From NCBI GenBank assembly GCA_963836015.1, contig CAWIIF010000004.1, forward strand, positions 992,001-1,056,000: a stretch of 64,000 nt of DNA, given 5' to 3'. The notes under the pieces are model-generated. The model did not search any database. It was not told the DNA's origin and saw nothing but the letters and a program-made list of their open reading frames with translations. Both the position numbers and the translations under genes were made by a program. Positions 51,401-60,923 of the stretch are shown here, one piece after another (positions within the stretch are counted from its first letter, which is position 1; each line of letters opens with the position of its first letter). This DNA is from CAWCDJ01 sp963836015 (GTDB lineage: Bacteria; Acidobacteriota; Terriglobia; Bryobacterales; Bryobacteraceae).

Positions 51401-52521
51401 TCTGCCATCAACTGGATTCGGGCGATGGCCAGGCAATGTGGAATCTCAACCTTCCTGCAGACGGCCAGTATTCGATTCAGGTATGGCTGCCTGCAGCGCC
51501 CGGCGCGGCGAACTGGACTAAGAGCGCTGTCTACGAAGTTGTAGCCGGCGGAAACGTAGTGGCATCGGCCACCATCGACCAGAGTACCGCCAGCCTGGGA
51601 GACGCCTGGCACCAGGTTGCAACCGTGAATCTGAAGACGGCGGACGCGCCGTATCTGCGAGTCCACAACGCCGGATCCGGCTCGCTGATTGCCGATGCGG
51701 TCTATCTCGCATCAGCAGCCTTGTACAACGACGGCTCACCGGCGCCGCAGGTGACGCTCGGGGGGTTCGATGGCATCCTCCTGCAACGTCAGCAGTCGCT
51801 GCCCGCGGCGACCTCGCGGATCAACTCTGTGGTCAATGCAGCGAGCTTCCAATCCGCAATCTCATCCGGAGGATTCGTTTCGATTGTGGGAACCGGATTT
51901 GCTACGTCCTCCCGGTCTTGGACGTCATCCGATTTCTCAGCCGGCAATCTTCCGGTCAAGCTCGATGGCGTGTCCGTAACGATCAACGGCAAGCCTGCCC
52001 TGGTCGAGTACATCAGCCCCATCCAGATCAACGCAATTGCTCCGGACGACGCCACCATCGGGAATGTTCAAGTCCAGGTGACGACGCCGCAAGGCCCAAG
52101 CTATTCAGCAACTGTCCTGAAGCAGGCGTTGTCGCCGGCCTTTTTCACGTACCAATCGGCTACCACCACTTATGTAGCGGCAATCCACCTGGACGGGACC
52201 CTCGTGGGCCCGGCCGGGCCATCATCCCGGCCCGCGGTTCCAGGTGAGCTGATCGAAATCTACGGGACCGGTTTCGGCCCGACAAATCCGGTAACGCCCG
52301 CTTCACAACTGGTCTCCCAGGCAGCTCAACTGAGCGTGCCGGCGCAGGTGACCATTGGAGGAGTGAATGCACAGGTGCTATGGGCCGGAATCGTATCTTC
52401 CGGGTTATACCAGCTCAATGTCGCCATCCCGAATGTCACGAGCGGTGATCTGCCGGTGCAGACCAGCGTCGGCGGTTTTCAAAGCGCCGCGAACGCCTTC
52501 ATCACGATCGCTCCGCAGTGA
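48490..52521 (+). CDS. Large modular secreted protein: LamG, GHL15-like, CBM-like and TIGR03437 domains
   Basis: A 1343-aa protein from ATG 48490, which gives a signal peptide (MRILRFLPLCLLIRPDAVAQ); ATG 48457 is also possible. In order: a LamG/concanavalin-like domain (about 60-270, GTVEMWIAPRF, WHHIAATFSASANHIRFYLD); a region resembling putative glycosyl hydrolase GHL15/GH114 TIM barrels (about 405-705, SDGLFFDSFGTTMPQP, YDEYDFKVGTPIG); a CBM4_9-like jelly roll (NLVTNSGFENGLTGW); a golvesin-like beta domain; and the TIGR03437 C-terminal domain (INSVVNAASFQ, ISPIQINAIAPD, ELIEIYGTGFGP). It is probably a secreted polysaccharide-active protein. The catalytic assignment is tentative. Confidence 0.8.
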   Translation: MRILRFLPLCLLIRPDAVAQPTCGNVQLQLTPDYSLAIGSSTGGSAYTITQRGQTVASGPMTQLALLHYDNSPNTTSGTSPSNPAGAAYDNGKFGKGLYLQTGTGITYPGALLNGSEGTVEMWIAPRFNGSDPAFSASGYSIFTYRASNGDFFTIAEDSAHQGRIVYTGAQVNGQWESAYTSGGDMTLWKAGEWHHIAATFSASANHIRFYLDGVKIADNNEGHYYAPSAAGGSILLGSTVFTIDELRISHVALSDSAIAFDASRSAPFADNEVMFSLAGVSPGQLNYSVAGCGSAAYNFTGVPISNFAPPSGLLTAGSTNFTVTFKTLQATTCRYSTGSAADYSAMQALDTGPPTASHQGVISGLSADPRVVNRVYIRCASNADYVQSATYRVVSAPGSTYPRIGNIWIGGYVFNNAPDQAQKTQLVLGANGLSAANVAQLRATNPSFLNIPSVNVADNGGEGSPPDAYFLKDVHGNKIADWCSPVRYVLNVTKPEVPQFLAQYAYQLLAQSNFVSDGLFFDSFGTTMPQPFTDCYGNVAQIDSNGDGIADDPAALNAAWRAGEYAVVSAFRSLAPGAYVSGHVLESPAQAQSLTAFNGTSIEFYTQSAREGQSSFGQLWDLYQAWNSQAVAPTVPMVQACPPNQLSYGYGYFPLKAMLPSTVAFAQSFYPNMRFGLALTLMGEGFFGFDFGDEGPPVTWWYDEYDFKVGTPIGPPAQVGAAQTANLVTNSGFENGLTGWRLILTNDGQAKATASVDSAIAADGLSSAHIAINSPGTANWHIDLEQDNLPLAGGTEYRVQFWARADSPRTITVFTQGGAPSYPNYGLSAQIAIGKSWSLHSASFMAAATANDGRLEFWVGDAAGSVWLDDVQLSQQTAPVYRRDFTNGIVLLNGAATPQTVALEPGLQRFTGRQAPLYQYIADDADAGFSATGSWNTVTYNTGSYGPAAKNLPSEPQNYNGPYYHCWQGICHQLDSGDGQAMWNLNLPADGQYSIQVWLPAAPGAANWTKSAVYEVVAGGNVVASATIDQSTASLGDAWHQVATVNLKTADAPYLRVHNAGSGSLIADAVYLASAALYNDGSPAPQVTLGGFDGILLQRQQSLPAATSRINSVVNAASFQSAISSGGFVSIVGTGFATSSRSWTSSDFSAGNLPVKLDGVSVTINGKPALVEYISPIQINAIAPDDATIGNVQVQVTTPQGPSYSATVLKQALSPAFFTYQSATTTYVAAIHLDGTLVGPAGPSSRPAVPGELIEIYGTGFGPTNPVTPASQLVSQAAQLSVPAQVTIGGVNAQVLWAGIVSSGLYQLNVAIPNVTSGDLPVQTSVGGFQSAANAFITIAPQ

Positions 52522-52635
52522 ATGCCGACGAAAAAATCAAGACCGTCTGTAGTTGATCGGGAATGCCGGCGGTCTTAGTGTGGCAGGGCAGCAATCGCTG
52601 CCTCACCAAATCAGACAGAACGGTATCCCCATGTT

Positions 52636-54855
52636 ATGAAGCTTTACCGAAGCTTCTCGATTACCCAACGTGTGCTCGCCGCGCTGGCTGCGCTCGCCGC
52701 GACATATGCTTTCTTCTTTGAGTATCTGCCGCCGTTCCAGCGGGTCCATATCTTCTCGGACATCGAGGGATATCATTACCCGCTGCAATGGTACGCGTTT
52801 CAGAGCTTGAAGTCCGGCCATTTCCCGCAGTGGGATCCTTCCATCTACTGCGGGATCTCGTTCGCGGGAAATATTCAGGCGGCGCTTTTCTATCCGCTCA
52901 CCTGGCTGATGTATGCGGCTGCGTGGCGGCACGCCTTCATCCCATTTGACGCGCTCCAACTGTTCGCGCTGGCGCATGTCGCAGGCGGCGGAACGCTGTG
53001 TTATCTCTGGCTGCGCGGCCGCCGCCTGGACGTGCTGCCGAGCGTGTTGGGCGCGGGCGTCTTCGGCTACGGCGGATACATGGTTTCGCAGATGGTTCAC
53101 CTCGGCGTGGTCACGGGGCTGGCGTGGATGCCGCTGGGTCTGTGGGGCGTCGATGAAGCGGTAGCCCGTCGCGACTGGCGTCCCTTGTGGAAGACCGCGC
53201 TGGCATCGGCGCTGTGTTTTCTCGCGGGCTATCCGCCGTCGTGGGTGGTGTTCTGCGCGACCGTGTTCTTCTATGCGCTGGCGGGCGGGGAGCACTGGCG
53301 CGCGGCGGCGGGCGTGTGCGCGGCCGTGGCCGGCTCCGCGTTGCTGACAGCAGTGCAGATGATTCCGGCTCTCGGCGCGCGCTCGCTGATGCTCTACGGA
53401 GAGAAGTATGGCGGAGGCGTCAGCCGGTGGAGCGCGCTCGCTCCGTTCCTGGTGCCGAATTGGTTCGACTACAACCGCCGCACCACAGCCCCCTATCCCA
53501 ATGACGCCGTGTACGTGTACCTCGGACTCGCGGGAATCTTCGCCATCGCATGGGCGCTTCGCCGGGGGCGCGTGCGGCCCTACCGACAAGCTTTGATACC
53601 GGCGGCCTTCTGCCTGCTTCTGGCGACCAATCCGATGTTCCTGGTGTACAGGGTCATCACGCGGATTCCGTTCCTGACCCGCATGGTGCAGAGCTACAAC
53701 TTCTACGAAGGGGTCACGGCCATGGCTGCATTGATCACCGCCATCAGCCTGCAGGATTTCTTTTCACAGCCCGCACGGAAGACTCCGCCGCGCTGGGCGG
53801 TGCCGCTGACAGCAGGGGCGCTCACGATCTGGTCGATCCGCCAGCTCCTATTGTGGAGACACGGCGGCACCTTTCCTACGGGCGGCCGCGCGGTGATCCA
53901 GACCGCCATCGCGGTGTTGCTGTTCTCCGCCGGCCTGTGGATCGTGCGTGCTGAAAGCGGGCGGCGCCGTGCGTGGATGATCGCGGTGCTGCTCCTGGGC
54001 ACCCTCATCGACTACAAGGTCTACGGCACCAGCCGGAGGTTCAATACCGGCAATGGAGATCCCGACCGTGTAGCGACAGCGCACGGGATCGACGGAATGA
54101 ACGATGCCGCCTTTCGCGCGCTCGAGGCGAACCGGAGCTACCGGATCGCGCTCGACGAGGACGGCTCGCCCTACTCCACCGACTTGCGCAAGTACGGACT
54201 CGCCACGCCCCAGGGCTTCGATCCGTTTCTGCCGGCACAGTACCACGACGAGATCGAGCGGTGGGTCAAATTCCGGACCAACCGGTTGTTTTATCCCGAC
54301 GTGGCCAACGAGTCGATGATGCAGGCGCTGGGCGTCCGTTATGTGATCTCGCACGAAGGAGCCGCCAGCGACGCGCGCCTCGAAAAGGATCCGAACTACC
54401 GCCGGATCGGCCCGGACGATTCGTATTACCGGGTCTACGAGTATCGCCACGCCAGGGCGCCATACGGATGGGAAAACGGCGCAGGCCGGGTGCGGCCGGT
54501 CGAGTGGGAACCCGAGCGGCGCGTGTTCGAGGCGCATTCGGACCAGGGAGGCCGCTTCTACTTCGTCGAGCAGTTCTACCCCGGCTGGAGCGTTACGATA
54601 GACGGCCGGACGGTCCCCATCGAACGGTGGCGCGACACGTTTCAGTCGATTCCGGTGGCGGCCGGCGACCACCGGGTGGTGTTCGAGTACCACGAGCGTC
54701 ACCTGGCGCTCGGGGCGATGGTGAGCCTTGCCGGATTGGCTGGACTGATTCTGGTGATTCTCTCCGACCGCCGCCAAAGAAAGCCTGTCCACGTTTTCCG
54801 GCTGGAGCTCAGGCTGGGCGTGGAGTTGAAGCGGACCGGCAGTCCCCGCTGGTAG
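52636..54855 (+). CDS. YfhO-family membrane protein, copy 1
   Basis: A 739-aa protein of the bacterial YfhO family (GT-C-like fold), implicated in transferring sugars to envelope polymers. About 11-12 helices cover residues 15-470. An early loop with DIEGYHYPLQWYAFQSLKSG holds the acidic residue typical of GT-C enzymes. The C-terminal extracytoplasmic beta domain (about 590-700, GRFYFVEQFYPGWSVTIDG) is a YfhO hallmark. The next gene is a tandem duplicate starting 31 bases later. This copy is intact and ends in KRTGSPRW. Confidence 0.88.
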   Translation: MKLYRSFSITQRVLAALAALAATYAFFFEYLPPFQRVHIFSDIEGYHYPLQWYAFQSLKSGHFPQWDPSIYCGISFAGNIQAALFYPLTWLMYAAAWRHAFIPFDALQLFALAHVAGGGTLCYLWLRGRRLDVLPSVLGAGVFGYGGYMVSQMVHLGVVTGLAWMPLGLWGVDEAVARRDWRPLWKTALASALCFLAGYPPSWVVFCATVFFYALAGGEHWRAAAGVCAAVAGSALLTAVQMIPALGARSLMLYGEKYGGGVSRWSALAPFLVPNWFDYNRRTTAPYPNDAVYVYLGLAGIFAIAWALRRGRVRPYRQALIPAAFCLLLATNPMFLVYRVITRIPFLTRMVQSYNFYEGVTAMAALITAISLQDFFSQPARKTPPRWAVPLTAGALTIWSIRQLLLWRHGGTFPTGGRAVIQTAIAVLLFSAGLWIVRAESGRRRAWMIAVLLLGTLIDYKVYGTSRRFNTGNGDPDRVATAHGIDGMNDAAFRALEANRSYRIALDEDGSPYSTDLRKYGLATPQGFDPFLPAQYHDEIERWVKFRTNRLFYPDVANESMMQALGVRYVISHEGAASDARLEKDPNYRRIGPDDSYYRVYEYRHARAPYGWENGAGRVRPVEWEPERRVFEAHSDQGGRFYFVEQFYPGWSVTIDGRTVPIERWRDTFQSIPVAAGDHRVVFEYHERHLALGAMVSLAGLAGLILVILSDRRQRKPVHVFRLELRLGVELKRTGSPRW

Positions 54856-54886
54856 ACTAGATCCAACCGAAGGGTGACGCCAAGCG

Positions 54887-57174
<2,288 letters not shown>

Positions 57175-57481
57175 ATCAAGATCCAAGTGTAGCAAACCGT
57201 CCCTGGGTGCGCGAAATCCCTCCGCAGGCCTTCTTCGCGCATCCCTCGGGGGTGTTTCCCTGACCTCTAATTGTGGAAAACCTGATCGCGTAGGAGGTCT
57301 TGACGGGTAAAACTCCGCACATATCGGAAAAGGTGGCGAGGCTGAGCTAAATGGTTAGAAATCAATTGCCTGCCCAGATTGCTGCGGATTGGTTCAAAGC
57401 GTTGTAAGTGCCTTCTTTAACAGTACTTTCATAATCGAGCGCGAGGCTTTCCCACAGAGTTTTCCACAGATCTGTGAGTTT
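57175..57481. other. Gene-free stretch with DnaA-box-like sites
   Basis: This 307-base gap between the tRNA and hflX has no supported gene and is less GC-rich than its surroundings. It contains two 9-mers matching TTWTNCACA: TGTGGAAAA at 57272-57280 (reverse) and TTTTCCACA at 57460-57468. A weaker TTTCCCACA lies at 57448-57456. GACCTC/GAGGTC flank the first site. An origin is not claimed, because there is no dnaA/dnaN neighbourhood and no unwinding element. A DnaA-controlled or titration site is possible. Confidence 0.35.
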
Positions 57482-58750
57482 CTAGCTGCGAGCCGGCAGG
57501 CGGCGCTTGAGGGACTCGGGGATATCAGCCTCGACCTCGCAGGCCCCGTCGTCGAGATAGCGGATGGAGACCACTTTTCCGAACTCGTGTAGCAGCGCCA
57601 GGGTTGCGCCATCGCCGGGAGCCAGCGAGAGGTTGGCGCGCACGATGGGGTCGAGCGGCAGCAGGTCGTCGATGGTGGCAAGGAGGCGATCCAACCCGGC
57701 GCCGGTTTGGGCGGAGATGGCGACGGCCCGGGTATCCGCGTGTCCGGCGGAATCCCCCAACAGGCGCTGGCGGACGGTGGCGAAATCGGCTTCGGGATCC
57801 GGCAGCAGGTCCATCTTGTTCACGACCAGGATCTGGGGAATGGCGGCGGCGCCGATTTCGGCCAGCACCTTCAGGACGTGAGCGGTGTGCTCGGGGGCGG
57901 CTGGCGAGTGGACGTCCACCACGTGCAGGATGAGCGCGGCCTCGGTGACCTCCTCGAGGGTGGCGCGGAACGCTTTCACGAGAGTGGTGGGGAGGTTGCG
58001 AATGAAGCCGACCGTGTCGCTGAGCAGCACGCGGCGGCGGGAGGGAAGCTCGAGCGGCCGGACGGTGGGGTCGAGCGTGGCAAACATGCGGGCGTCCACC
58101 AGCACTCCGGCGCGCGTCAGGCGGTTGAATAGCGTCGATTTACCGGCATTGGTGTATCCAGCGAGCGCCAGGGTGGCGAGCGGCACGGCGCCGCGGCGGC
58201 GGCGGTGCAAGGCGCGGCCGGCGCGCACACCTTCCAGGTCGTCCTCGATCTTCTTGATGCGGCGGGCGATGCGGCGGCGGTCGGTCTCTAGCTGGGTCTC
58301 GCCGGGACCCCGGGTGCCGATGCCGCCGCCCAGCCGGGACATTTCGGTGCCCCTGCCGGTGAGCCGGGGCAGCAGGTAGTTGAGCTGCGCCAGTTCCACC
58401 TGCAGGCGTCCTTCGCGGGTTCGGGCCCGGGAAGCGAAGATGTCGAGGATGAGCTGGGTTCGATCGATTACCTTGGTATCGAGGGTCTTCTCGAGGTTGC
58501 GCTGCTGGGTGGGGGTCAGGTCCTGGTCGAAGATGACGGCGTCGATGGACCCGGCTTTTACGGCCGAGGCGAGCTCGCCGACCTTGCCGCTTCCAAGGAG
58601 GGTGGCCGCTTCGGGTGCGGCTCGGGATTGAATGACGGTGCCGGCTACTTCAGCGCCGGCGCCGGCCGCCAGCTCGGCCAGCTCTTCGAGCGATTCTTCG
58701 GCCTCGCTCAAGGCCGCGCGCCCGGGTACCCCTCGCGTTTTCCACTCCAC
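57482..58750 (-). CDS. hflX: GTPase HflX
   Basis: A 422-aa ribosome-associated GTPase that splits stalled 70S ribosomes under stress. The N-terminal glycine-rich domain shows LLGSGKVGELASAVKAGSID, QRNLEKTLDTKVIDRTQLIL and GGIGTRGPGETQLETDRRRI. G motifs are G1 ALAGYTNAGKSTL, G3 SDTVGFIRNLP and G4 VNKMDLLP. GTG 58750 is the first usable start after hfq. The codons upstream in the same frame back to the hfq stop spell RERAILVG, which resembles the conserved HflX N-terminal strand, so the exact start is puzzling. Confidence 0.94.
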   Translation of the reverse strand: MEWKTRGVPGRAALSEAEESLEELAELAAGAGAEVAGTVIQSRAAPEAATLLGSGKVGELASAVKAGSIDAVIFDQDLTPTQQRNLEKTLDTKVIDRTQLILDIFASRARTREGRLQVELAQLNYLLPRLTGRGTEMSRLGGGIGTRGPGETQLETDRRRIARRIKKIEDDLEGVRAGRALHRRRRGAVPLATLALAGYTNAGKSTLFNRLTRAGVLVDARMFATLDPTVRPLELPSRRRVLLSDTVGFIRNLPTTLVKAFRATLEEVTEAALILHVVDVHSPAAPEHTAHVLKVLAEIGAAAIPQILVVNKMDLLPDPEADFATVRQRLLGDSAGHADTRAVAISAQTGAGLDRLLATIDDLLPLDPIVRANLSLAPGDGATLALLHEFGKVVSIRYLDDGACEVEADIPESLKRRLPARS

Positions 58751-58798
58751 GCCGACGAGGATCGCCCGCTCGCGAGGAAGGTGGGTCTGCGGCGTGTT

Positions 58799-59107
58799 CT
58801 AACCCTCCACGGAGTCCGCGTGCACCGGTACACCGGGTGCGGAGGCCCCCGTCCCGCTCTGGGCGGCAGCTTGCGAACTGGGGGAAGTGTAGGAGTGGGA
58901 AGACTTCGGCGTCACCACCGTGGAGATGGCATGCTTGAAGATCAACTGCTCCTGATTATTGGTTTCGAGCACCAATGAATACTTGTCGAAGCTCTTGATC
59001 CGCCCGGAGAGCTTGACGCCGCTCATCAGGTAAATCGTCAGGACAATCTTGTCCTTGCGAGCGTTGTTTAAAAAGCTGTCTTGAATGTTTTGCGCCGGTT
59101 TTTCCAT
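58799..59107 (-). CDS. hfq: RNA chaperone Hfq with extended C-terminal tail
   Basis: A 102-aa Sm-like protein that pairs small RNAs with mRNAs as a hexamer. The Sm1 motif is NIQDSFLNNARKDKIVLTIY, followed by LMSGVKLSGRIKSFDKYSLV, and the Sm2 motif is LIFKHAISTVV, where many Hfqs have YKHAIS. The last 35 residues form a disordered Ser/Ala/Gly-rich tail. ATG 59107 follows GGGGG. It is the normal partner of hflX, 48 bases downstream and in the same reading frame across one TAG. Confidence 0.95.
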   Translation of the reverse strand: MEKPAQNIQDSFLNNARKDKIVLTIYLMSGVKLSGRIKSFDKYSLVLETNNQEQLIFKHAISTVVTPKSSHSYTSPSSQAAAQSGTGASAPGVPVHADSVEG

Positions 59108-59214
59108 GCCAGCCCCCAAAAACCCTTTCGGGAAGTAATACAGTTACGAACGGCCCTTGTATTTTACAATATTCACCCCGGGAACGTGGGGCAGAGCCGA
59201 AAAGATGGGGCTAC

Positions 59215-59517
59215 CTACTCGTCTTCGTGTTCCACGGCCGCCGCGGCGGGGTTGGCGGAGGCGAGGGCGGCGAGTTGATCGCGGCTTAGAATTTGCGGCG
59301 CCGGGGCGTGCTTCTGGCCGGCCAGGGTCACGGCTTCCAGGTGGAACTCGCCGGCAGCGGCGAGCTCCTCTTCCAGGTTGAAATCCGGAATGCGGTTCAG
59401 CCCGGGCACCTGGGCGATGCCATGCTCGCTGATGACGCACTCCATGCCGTCGCGGATCCGGAAGCGGATGCGCGACTGCCGGCGGATCGAGAGCTTGCGC
59501 AATTCCGCCAGCTTCAT
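59215..59517 (-). CDS. Conserved small protein of unknown function
   Basis: A 100-aa protein. The N-terminus is basic with beta character (MKLAELRKLSIRRQSRIRFR, GMECVISEHGIAQVPGL) and the C-terminus is acidic and Ala-rich. It overlaps the DksA-like gene by four bases (ATGA) and precedes hfq by 107 bases, so it belongs to a stress/RNA-regulation neighbourhood. No known domain was recognised. The basic first half could bind nucleic acid. Confidence 0.65.
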   Translation of the reverse strand: MKLAELRKLSIRRQSRIRFRIRDGMECVISEHGIAQVPGLNRIPDFNLEEELAAAGEFHLEAVTLAGQKHAPAPQILSRDQLAALASANPAAAAVEHEDE

Positions 59518-59915
59518 CGGTCAGCTTCCTGGTATTCGTCTACGACCTCGCCCTGCGCGATGCGGGCGGCAATCTCCTCCTGGCACTTGACGCAGTAGCG
59601 GGCCCACGGCAGGGCGTCGAGGCGTTTCACGGAGATAGGCTCTTCGCACTCCAGGCAGATTCCGTACGTGCCGTGCTCGATGCGGCGCAGCGCGTCGGAG
59701 ATTTCCCGCAACAGCTTCATATCGATCGTATTGCGGTTGAGGAAAATCCACTCCTCGTGGTGCTGTTGACTGAGATCCCCTTCGTCGGAGGGCACATCCA
59801 GGCGCGACACGACTTGGGCGGCCTTTTGAGCGGACATGCTGCGGCGGACTTCCTCCGCCTTATTCTCGAGGACCTTCTGATAATGAGCCGGCTTGGGCTT
59901 GGGTCCGTTTTTCAT
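59514..59915 (-). CDS. TraR/DksA-family zinc finger protein
   Basis: A 133-aa protein from ATG 59915 (GTG 59927 is four codons upstream). The N-terminal half is helical (HYQKVLENKAEEVRRSMSAQ), then LKLLREISDALRRIEHGTYG-like text leads to a C4 zinc finger with CLEC and CVKC pairs (GICLECEEPISVKRLDALPW). DksA/TraR proteins enter the RNA polymerase secondary channel and act with ppGpp. The acidic coiled-coil tip DxxDxA of E. coli DksA is not evident, so the polymerase effect may differ. Confidence 0.88.
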   Translation of the reverse strand: MKNGPKPKPAHYQKVLENKAEEVRRSMSAQKAAQVVSRLDVPSDEGDLSQQHHEEWIFLNRNTIDMKLLREISDALRRIEHGTYGICLECEEPISVKRLDALPWARYCVKCQEEIAARIAQGEVVDEYQEADR

Positions 59916-60127
59916 GACTATACTCACTTCACTGTATTGCTATCGCCGGCTTTCTCCGAAGCCGGTCGCCGCATGCCGGCATGCACAAGTTGGCCGGCAG
60001 ATTGATAGGACGCGAACCCGGGAAAAAAAGTTGCAAAACTCCACGGAGGGCCGAGCGGCGCGGACTGAGAAGTATAACCATCCGCACCGAGGAAAGTCAA
60101 ATGGTACCGGCAGTGTAAAATAGACGG

Positions 60128-60180
60128 TTACGGCGATGGAGTTCGCCATAACCGCCTGCAAGGCTGATGACTCCTACCTA
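60128..60180 (+). promoter_or_regulatory. Fluoride riboswitch (crcB motif)
   Basis: GGCGATGGAGTTCGCC (60132-60147), then ATAACCGCC, and GCTGATGACTCCTAC (60163-60177) match the conserved core of the crcB-motif RNA, which binds fluoride through three Mg ions. It lies directly before fluC/crcB. Downstream, CTCC (60187-60190) can pair with GGAG of the ribosome site (60194-60197), so translation control is plausible. TAAAAT at 60116-60121 could be the -10. The rest of the 288-base gap (59916-60203) shows no gene. Confidence 0.92.
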
Positions 60181-60203
60181 AAACTTCTCCACGGGAGTAT
60201 GGC

Positions 60204-60578
60204 TTGCAGACGATATTATTGATCTCTCTGGGTGCGATTGTGGGTGCCAATCTCCGCTACGCCGTGGCGCAGTCGGTTGCGCGGATTCTCTCACCCTCTT
60301 TTCCGTATGGTACGCTGCTGATCAATTTCAGCGGCAGCCTGGCTCTCGGACTTTTCATGGTGTGGACCACGGAGCGGGTGCTGGCCGACCCGCGCTGGCG
60401 CCTTTTGATCGCGGTGGGATTCTGCGGCGGCTACACCACGTATTCGAGCTTCGCTTACGAGACCTTTGCCCTTCTCGAGAAAGGGCAGTGGAGCGCGGGG
60501 GCCTGGAATCTGGTCCTGACCAACGTGTTGTGCATGGCCGGAGTGACGATCGGGGCGGCCCTGGCGCGGGCCCTATAA
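60204..60578 (+). CDS. fluC: Fluoride efflux channel FluC/CrcB
   Basis: A 124-aa protein with four helices that acts as a dual-topology dimeric fluoride channel. Family hallmarks are GAIVGANLRYAVAQ at the N-terminus, YGTLLINFSGSLALGL with the pore Asn, and GFCGGYTTYSSFAYET, the Na+/Phe-box region. TTG 60204 is chosen because GGGAG lies six bases upstream and no in-frame ATG fits; ATG 60199 is out of frame. It is controlled by the fluoride riboswitch and followed after 12 bases by a DUF190 gene. Confidence 0.95.
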   Translation: MQTILLISLGAIVGANLRYAVAQSVARILSPSFPYGTLLINFSGSLALGLFMVWTTERVLADPRWRLLIAVGFCGGYTTYSSFAYETFALLEKGQWSAGAWNLVLTNVLCMAGVTIGAALARAL

Positions 60579-60590
60579 GGGAGCCGAAAT

Positions 60591-60917
60591 ATGCAGACCG
60601 CGGTACAGGTCACGATCTATCTGAAGGAAAGCGACAGGTGGCACAGGACGCCGCTGCACCTGGCGATCCTCAACATGCTGCGGGAGGAGAAGGTGGCGGG
60701 CGCGAGCACCTTCCACGCGGTGGCCGGGTTCATCGGCCGCAACCATGTGCACACCTCCGGCCTGGTCGATGCCGGCGGCGATCTGCCGGTGGTGGTGGTG
60801 TTCGTCGATCTGCTGGAGCATGTGGACCGGGCGCTGCCGAGGCTTCTCGAAATGGCGCCCGGCCGCTTGATCGTGCGCGAAAACGTCGTGGTCGAGCAGT
60901 TGGGGAACCTGGAGTAA
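60591..60917 (+). CDS. DUF190 protein of the fluoride-resistance unit
   Basis: A 108-aa PII-like-fold protein. DUF190 features are QVTIYLKESDRWHRTPLHLA, GASTFHAVAGFIGRNHVHTS and LPVVVVFVDLLEHVDRALPR. DUF190 genes often accompany crcB under fluoride riboswitches, but the role is not established; a PII-like ligand sensor or channel modulator is plausible. It is co-transcribed with fluC. Confidence 0.9.
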   Translation: MQTAVQVTIYLKESDRWHRTPLHLAILNMLREEKVAGASTFHAVAGFIGRNHVHTSGLVDAGGDLPVVVVFVDLLEHVDRALPRLLEMAPGRLIVRENVVVEQLGNLE

Positions 60918-60923
60918 GCCTCG

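Noticed and set aside
52539..52576. Inverted repeat AAGACCG/CGGTCTT after the large secreted protein as a terminator
   Set aside because: Seven pairs with a 24-base loop and no T run; too weak to call.
57175..57481. Chromosomal origin of replication
   Set aside because: Only two good DnaA-like boxes, no dnaA/dnaN/gyrB neighbourhood and no clear unwinding element; kept only as a DnaA-box-like site.
57389..57592. Short plus-strand frame of 67 codons between the tRNA and hflX
   Set aside because: It runs into the 3' end of hflX on the other strand, has no ribosome site and no recognisable sequence.
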